DNA of 8,141 nucleotides from Deltaproteobacteria bacterium (GTDB taxonomy: Bacteria; Desulfobacterota_B; Binatia; UBA9968), in contig JAPUHZ010000383.1 of assembly GCA_027297485.1 (NCBI GenBank), forward strand, positions 1 through 8,141. The letters run 5' to 3'. A program made the position numbers and the translations under genes. The notes beneath the pieces are model-generated. The model searched no databases and was not told the DNA's origin. It saw nothing but the letters and a program-made list of their open reading frames with translations. Shown here one piece after another: positions 5,349 through 8,141 of the stretch. Positions within the stretch are counted from its first letter, which is position 1. Each line of letters starts with the position of its first letter.

Positions 5349-6809
5349 TTAGAATCTTATCCTCACGCGGTATTTGATCTTCACCTCTTTATCCTTTGGG
5401 ACATCGACCACATACTGCAAAGTGTGCGCCTCGATCTTCTCGTAGGAGTGGGAGGAGCGCAGCACATCCCAGTCGCCTGGGATGGGTTCGATGACCTTCA
5501 CCTGAACATCTTCCTTCTTGTGGTTCCTGAGCTTGATCTCCCATTCCACTTCATAGACATTCCATGCGATCTTACGCCAATCCCTCTGAACCCTCTCACC
5601 GACAATGTCAAAGGCCTCACCCATTTTGATCTTTATCTTTTCGTCCTTCGGGGTGTGGTCGATCCGGTCCTCGCCGACAAACTGTAAACTTCCGCCATCG
5701 TCGGCCTTGTAGACCCGGACTATTCCCTTGGGGAGAGGCATCCCCAGACGGTTCTCCTTCTTGTTCGACACCTCCAAATAGACCCCAATTTTTTGGTTGG
5801 ATATCGGCATCCCGTATCGATTCCTGTAATAGTCCTGTGCCCCGTAATAGATGAACTGCTTTTTTACCGGAACATCCGTAGCACTAAGAAGGCTGATCTG
5901 CTTCGTCTGCCTATCTTTGATGGTGCTCTTACCTTGCAAGGTGTAGAGATGGTATTCAAAAAACCCCTGTTCGGTAAATTCCCTCAAGCTCTCCATAGAA
6001 CGTGCGGCCTTAGCCGCCCGATCCATCGCCCCATAGAGTCTCCTCTGATTCTGTGCCCGATGGATATCGCCGGCCACCAATTTAAGCGTAGCGTTCCTAT
6101 AAGTGGCCCCGCTTTTGTTATCGATCGTGACCCATCCTGTTAGATCTCCCCCGTTATCCTTAGAGCTCAAAACAAAGACATAGTCGGCCTTCCATGAAAT
6201 ACCTCCCGTAAGATAGGAGGCCTCGATTGTTTGGAAACCATAAGTACGGTTTTGCAAGAGCCAAACCAAGGTCGGCTTGGCAATGAGGTTGTCTGGGATT
6301 GCAGGAAGGATGACTCGCCCCCGGTGGCCGAGGTGGATCGAACCGTCAATCTGGTAAATTGCGCCGCCATTAGTGCTGAGGAGGATTGCCTCAACTATCT
6401 TCTCTTCTCCTGTGTAGTAATGTTTCTCGAAGATTTTTACTTTCTGCCCGATATATTTTTCCAGGAGCTTCTGGGGATTGAGCAGATCATATTCGTAGTT
6501 CTGCTCAAGGATCTTTAAACCCTGCGGATCGGTGAGGGACTTAAGGTGAACCGTAGTGGGATTGATCTGTGAGGCCACATCCATGAAGCGGATCTCGTGC
6601 ATCCCCACTGCCAAGCGGATCTCACGATTATCTTTCACCAAGCCCAGGTTCTGATTGTAAACGGTCAGAGCAACCTCCTTTTGATGCTCTTGAGTGATGA
6701 CGGCAGTGATCTGTTCGTCACCGGGCTTGGCACGAAGGTTGCTTTCTGTTTTGAGGAATAAAATAGCCCCCAGTACAACAATAGTCCCCAAAAGGGTGAT
6801 CTTTTTCAT
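5349..6809 (-). CDS. DUF4139 domain-containing exported protein
   Basis: The protein has 486 residues. The ATG at 6809 is preceded by AGGAGG with 5-nt spacing. Residues 4-19 are hydrophobic after MKK, forming a signal peptide or N-terminal anchor, so the rest should be in the periplasm. The region IEASYLTGGISWKADY (195-210), DLTGWVTIDNKSGATY (222-237) and LKLVAGDIHRAQ (242-253) is the characteristic core of DUF4139. Residues 340-486 are beta-rich, with KGIVRVYKADDGGSLQFVGEDRI (361-383) and repeated charged strands up to the end, as in the C-terminal part of that family. Residues 260-310 are a more polar linker. The biochemical function of the family is not established. It is the last gene of the sigma/anti-sigma operon, 65 bp after the anti-sigma stop, so an envelope-related role under the same signal is likely. 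Confidence 0.88.
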   Translation of the reverse strand: MKKITLLGTIVVLGAILFLKTESNLRAKPGDEQITAVITQEHQKEVALTVYNQNLGLVKDNREIRLAVGMHEIRFMDVASQINPTTVHLKSLTDPQGLKILEQNYEYDLLNPQKLLEKYIGQKVKIFEKHYYTGEEKIVEAILLSTNGGAIYQIDGSIHLGHRGRVILPAIPDNLIAKPTLVWLLQNRTYGFQTIEASYLTGGISWKADYVFVLSSKDNGGDLTGWVTIDNKSGATYRNATLKLVAGDIHRAQNQRRLYGAMDRAAKAARSMESLREFTEQGFFEYHLYTLQGKSTIKDRQTKQISLLSATDVPVKKQFIYYGAQDYYRNRYGMPISNQKIGVYLEVSNKKENRLGMPLPKGIVRVYKADDGGSLQFVGEDRIDHTPKDEKIKIKMGEAFDIVGERVQRDWRKIAWNVYEVEWEIKLRNHKKEDVQVKVIEPIPGDWDVLRSSHSYEKIEAHTLQYVVDVPKDKEVKIKYRVRIRF

Positions 6810-6812
6810 TGG

Positions 6813-6863
6813 TTCCTCCTGCCGAAATAAGATAGTTTTATCGATTAGACAGCGCAGGAGGAA
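6813..6863 (-). promoter_or_regulatory. Inverted repeat sequestering the DUF4139 ribosome binding site
   Basis: In the mRNA, TTCCTCCTGC (positions 6863-6854) is the perfect complement of GCAGGAGGAA (6822-6813), with a 31-nt AU-rich loop. The second arm contains the complete AGGAGG site of the DUF4139 gene. The first arm starts 11 nt after the anti-sigma stop codon, inside the footprint of a ribosome ending there. The inferred role is translational coupling: ribosomes finishing the anti-sigma frame would keep the hairpin open. A temperature-responsive or transcript-protecting role is an alternative. Confidence 0.6.
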
Positions 6864-6874
6864 AAAAGTTCCAG

Positions 6875-8008
6875 CTATTTTTTAGAAAGGATGCGTAGTT
6901 GAAGTTTAACGGTAGGCTCTACCATCCGAGACGTAGATGGAAGCATTCTATCACCAGCGGTGATAACGTTCTTTTCCTGGAGCTCCTTTTCCAATCCGCT
7001 AGTGGTGCCAACTGCGCCTTCCCTCTGGAACTCCCATTTGGACCCCACACTAACCTCTTCTTTCAATGAAGCAAGGAATTCCGCCTGCCTGGACTGAGGA
7101 AGTTCAACGGTCAGCAATAAACCGGACTCAGAAGAACCCTCTTGACTCAAAAGACTCCCACCCACCTCTTTTAGGAGGACTCCAACTCTCCGCTCATAAA
7201 GGGCAACATTGCCCACCGTAAGCTCATAGATTTCAGGCTTAGGAACTGATGCAATCATCCCTTCACTTGATTTCTTTTCGGCATCCATTGGCTCGGACAG
7301 CTCTGCCTTTAAACTTTCTGGACGCTTGGCTTCTGCCATTTGATAGCGTTTAAAGTCTTTGTCACTTCTGTCCAGATACTCTTCGCGTGGTTTTACTTGG
7401 GCATCCTGGAGATTTCCTTTGGTAGCAACGGCTTCTTTCTTTCCTGTAAGTGCGGCTACCTTGTCCTGCGTTTTCCCGACCTTTTCCAAGGAGGACTTAC
7501 GCTTGGACGCTTTTGCCTTTAGCTCAGCCAAAAGCTTAGTCTCACTCTCAGCCGTACGATTGCCCTCCTCGATTCTACCTCTCGTTGGCAGAGCTTTATT
7601 CAGAGGTTTTTCCCGAGCCATTTTTATGCCTTCCAGAGGAGCCGGAATGTCACTCTCTCTGGAAAGTTCAGGTGATCTATAATAGAGATATAAAGCTGTG
7701 GAACTCACTAAGAATAGGGCTGTAACCTCAAGTGGGACCTTAAGTCTAAATGGCTCGAAAAACCAAGCCCAAAGACGCCTGAGCTTTCCTCCCGCCTCAA
7801 TCTTTCGGTGGACCTGACTCAGAAAATCAGGAGAGGTCTTTACCTCGTCCAACGAACCTATCAGCGAGATGGTTGTGCGCAGAGTCTCCACTTCCTGGCG
7901 GCAGTTTGAGCAGACTTCGAGGTGCTCTTCGAATAATAAAACTTGATGTGGGCCCAACTGTCGGTCCAGATAGTCTGAGGACAACTCCCTTATCTCTTGA
8001 CAATTCAT
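6875..8008 (-). CDS. zf-HC2 zinc-finger anti-sigma factor with one membrane helix
   Basis: The protein has 377 residues from the ATG at 8008 (GGAG 9 nt upstream; a GTG at 8014 is too close to that site). The N-terminus is a zinc-finger anti-sigma domain: Cys3, then H-x3-C-x2-C at His29, Cys33 and Cys36 (EEHLEVCSNC). It should bind the sigma factor in the cytoplasm. A membrane segment covers about 91-110 (VPLEVTALFLVSSTALYLYY). Residues about 115-255 are a long Lys/Glu/Ala/Ser-rich, probably disordered linker outside the inner membrane. A folded region from about 258 to 330 (YELTVGNVALYERRVGVLL ... LTVELPQSRQAEFLASLKEE) looks like a sensory domain related to DUF2275 or DUF4349; that assignment is tentative. 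The sigma gene ends 23 bp upstream and the DUF4139 gene follows, a typical cotranscribed arrangement. Confidence 0.88.
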   Translation of the reverse strand: MNCQEIRELSSDYLDRQLGPHQVLLFEEHLEVCSNCRQEVETLRTTISLIGSLDEVKTSPDFLSQVHRKIEAGGKLRRLWAWFFEPFRLKVPLEVTALFLVSSTALYLYYRSPELSRESDIPAPLEGIKMAREKPLNKALPTRGRIEEGNRTAESETKLLAELKAKASKRKSSLEKVGKTQDKVAALTGKKEAVATKGNLQDAQVKPREEYLDRSDKDFKRYQMAEAKRPESLKAELSEPMDAEKKSSEGMIASVPKPEIYELTVGNVALYERRVGVLLKEVGGSLLSQEGSSESGLLLTVELPQSRQAEFLASLKEEVSVGSKWEFQREGAVGTTSGLEKELQEKNVITAGDRMLPSTSRMVEPTVKLQLRILSKK

Positions 8009-8017
8009 AACCACGCA

Positions 8018-8023
8018 CTCCTT
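8018..8023 (-). promoter_or_regulatory. Ribosome binding site of the anti-sigma gene
   Basis: AAGGAG on the minus strand lies 9 nt before the ATG at 8008 and only 3 nt before the in-frame GTG at 8014. The spacing favours the ATG. It sits in the 23-bp gap after the sigma factor stop. Confidence 0.6.
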
Positions 8024-8031
8024 TTTGACTG

Positions 8032-8141
8032 CTATTGGACCCCCAAATCAAATTTCTCTTTGACACTCGCCCGAACCTCCAGCCGGGCGCGGTGAAGCCG
8101 TGACCTGACAGTCCCCAGTTCCAATTCCAAAGAGTCGGCGA
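8032..8141 (-). CDS. ECF-type RNA polymerase sigma factor, C-terminal end only
   Basis: Reading the minus strand from the right edge (two leftover bases, then 35 codons and TAG at 8034-8032) gives ADSLELELGTVRSRLHRARL followed by 15 further residues. LGTVRSRLHRARLEVR is the classic recognition helix of sigma-70 region 4, which reads the -35 element in ECF sigma factors. The rest of the gene lies outside the window. The partner is clear from context: a zf-HC2 anti-sigma gene begins 23 bp downstream on the same strand. Which ECF group it belongs to cannot be told from this fragment. Confidence 0.9.
   Translation of the reverse strand, partial: ADSLELELGTVRSRLHRARLEVRASVKEKFDLGVQ

Noticed and set aside
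5793..6143. 116-codon plus-strand ORF within the DUF4139 gene
   Set aside because: It is antisense to the conserved DUF4139 core and has no independent support.

Overview
The window looks like a chromosomal segment of a Gram-negative bacterium of intermediate GC content. Support for this is an exported metallo-beta-lactamase-fold (MBL) protein with a Sec-type signal peptide, a membrane-anchored zinc-finger anti-sigma factor, strong AGGAGG-type ribosome sites and hairpin terminators. I cannot place it taxonomically. An uncultured Nitrospirota- or Deltaproteobacteria-like lineage would fit, but that is only an impression.

Layout. (1) Positions 1-2029 (+) hold two tandem, diverged paralogues of a UlaG-like MBL-fold protein. 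The first is cut by the left window edge. Each is followed by a near-identical GC-rich terminator hairpin (981-1012 and 2110-2137). (2) Positions 2229-3947 (-) encode a full-length bacterial family X DNA polymerase with a C-terminal PHP domain. It converges on the second MBL gene across the second hairpin. The first metal-binding motif of its PHP domain is Q-x-Q instead of H-x-H. (3) Positions 3948-5348 are an accessory-looking stretch: a 186-bp imperfect palindrome, a 68-residue three-helix membrane protein, a cluster of GGGGACA-type degenerate repeats, and a DUF433/DUF5615 toxin-antitoxin pair whose genes overlap by 4 nt. (4) Positions 5349-8141 (-) are an apparent operon, read right to left: the last 35 codons of an ECF-type sigma factor (cut by the right edge), a zf-HC2 anti-sigma factor with one membrane helix and a large extracytoplasmic part, and an exported DUF4139 protein.

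Working together. The sigma and anti-sigma genes should form an envelope-signal regulatory pair, with the DUF4139 protein as a co-transcribed envelope effector or sensor partner. The gap before the DUF4139 gene carries a perfect 10-bp inverted repeat. One arm contains the DUF4139 Shine-Dalgarno sequence; the other starts 11 nt after the anti-sigma stop codon. This suggests translational coupling. The two MBL paralogues share the same unusual metal motif (S-V-H-S-D-H) but differ strongly in lysine content, which suggests divergence after duplication.

No rRNA, tRNA, CRISPR array or intact insertion sequence was seen. The 120 bp between the toxin gene and the DUF4139 gene (5229-5348) hold only a few short CGAGCC/GAGCCG repeats and no clear terminator.
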